Below, in pieces: positions 23,149 to 23,589 of a DNA stretch of 23,589 bases; position 1 is the stretch's first letter; every line of letters starts with the position of its first letter. The notes under the pieces were generated by a model. That model made no database searches. It was not told the origin of the DNA and saw only the letters and a list, made by a program, of their open reading frames with translations. The DNA is from UBA5078 sp963977405. Its GTDB lineage: Bacteria; Pseudomonadota; Gammaproteobacteria; Pseudomonadales; Pseudohongiellaceae. The translations under genes and the position numbers were made by a program. The DNA lies in assembly GCA_963977405.1 (NCBI GenBank), contig CAXBOY010000041.1:1-23589 (forward strand), given 5' to 3'.

Positions 23149-23418
23149 TTGGCTAACACTGCACAAGCCCGAAAGCGCGCCCGCCAAGGCGAAGTACAAC
23201 GTCGTCACAACGCGAGCTTTCGCTCAATGGTTCGTACTTATCTGAAGAAGGTCCTCGCGGCTATTGATTCTGGTGACTACGATAAGGCAACAACTGCATA
23301 TAACGCAGCAGTGCCAGTAATTGATCGCATGGCCGACAAGGGCATTATTCACAAGAATAAGGCCGCTCGTCATAAGAGCCGCTTGAACACTGCAATTTTG
23401 GCGCTTAAAGCCGCCTAA
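23149..23418 (+). CDS. rpsT: 30S ribosomal protein S20
   Basis: An 89-residue primary 16S rRNA-binding protein, needed for 30S assembly. The sequence is typical: MANTAQARKRARQGEVQRRH, SFRSMVRTYLKKV, then IIHKNKAARHKSRLN near the C-terminal end. The start codon is TTG, six bases after AAGGAG. No ATG in frame would give the MANTAQARKR start. In E. coli rpsT also starts with UUG, and that rare start is tied to autogenous control by S20 (established knowledge), so the same control is plausible here. A small AGACC-TTC-GGTCT hairpin sits at the stop and an intrinsic terminator follows. Confidence 0.98.
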   Translation: MANTAQARKRARQGEVQRRHNASFRSMVRTYLKKVLAAIDSGDYDKATTAYNAAVPVIDRMADKGIIHKNKAARHKSRLNTAILALKAA

Positions 23419-23448
23419 GACCTTCGGTCTATATTGCAGGATTAAAAG

Positions 23449-23470
23449 AACCGGCGCGAGCCGGTTTTTT
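23449..23470 (+). terminator. Rho-independent terminator of rpsT
   Basis: AACCGGC, loop GCGA, GCCGGTT forms a perfect 7-bp stem running into six T. It lies 30 bases after the rpsT stop. Confidence 0.93.
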
Positions 23471-23520
23471 CATGCCCAAAATAAAGCTAATTTCGGGTTT
23501 GGTGGTTTGAGTTTGGTGGT

Positions 23521-23589
23521 ATTAGTTCAGTGCTGGAGCGCGCTGCACGGTAGGGGCTGCTGAGAGACGCCGTGAACCCATCCATGGGG
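23521..23589. repeat. Family-3 element, left part, cut by the window edge
   Basis: ATTAGTTCAGTG (23521-23532), TGGAGCG, GCTGAGAGACGCC and the hairpin CCCATCCATGGG follow in the same order as ATTAGTTCAGTG (6165-6176), TGGAGCG, GCTGAGACACGC and GCACATCCATGTGC in copy A. Only the left part is present. The stem bases differ from copy A while the CATCCATG cap is kept. Confidence 0.75.

Overview
This window looks like chromosome from a gammaproteobacterium, probably a marine or otherwise free-living one in the broad Pseudomonas/Cellvibrio/Haliea neighbourhood. The AspC-like aminotransferase, class I DAHP synthase, MurJ, FabV, YnjBCD, the MGAQWK-type YebC protein and an S20 gene with a TTG start all point there. 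No phage, conjugation, transposase, CRISPR, rRNA or tRNA gene was seen. Genus and species cannot be fixed from the sequence alone.

Layout. (1) 1-4911, mostly + strand: a secreted protein of unknown role, a cupin on the - strand, a likely operon of a small secreted protein, glyoxalase I and FolD, then an aspartate/aromatic aminotransferase. (2) 5021-15798, all - strand: DAHP synthase, a 546-base gene-free stretch rich in palindromes, murJ, dps, a YebC-family gene, and the block radical SAM/SPASM - ynjB - ynjC - ynjD, preceded by a 100-residue unknown protein and an EamA transporter. (3) 15990-17894, + strand: a prolyl-4-hydroxylase-like 2OG-Fe(II) oxygenase and an Nramp-related membrane protein. 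(4) 18133-20739, - strand: an NdvB-like GH17-GT2 glucan synthase. (5) 20993-23418: a secreted alpha/beta hydrolase (+), fabV (-) and rpsT (+), the last two divergent from one promoter region.

Most of the intergenic space is built from three families of palindromic repeats. Family 1 is a 26-27 bp perfect hairpin containing AAAGGGGTCAGAGTAACTTG, with two full copies (1301-1359 and 3607-3667). A decayed fragment at the window start runs into a six-copy 9-bp tandem array. Family 2 is an inverted pair of Pseudomonas-type REPs (4921-5008), a REPIN layout. Family 3 has hairpins capped by CATCCATG or its complement CATGGATG: two 60-bp cores in inverted orientation between aroG and murJ, a 130-bp palindrome between the Nramp-like gene and ndvB, and a copy cut off by the right edge of the window.

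The best candidate for an undescribed system is the - strand block 14379-9722. There a radical SAM/SPASM enzyme is translationally coupled to the three genes of the uncharacterised YnjBCD ABC transporter. The two may handle the same unknown substrate. The second point of note is the multi-hairpin CATCCATG repeat family. The third is a FolD that reads like the Bacteroidota type, sitting next to a mobile-looking palindrome.
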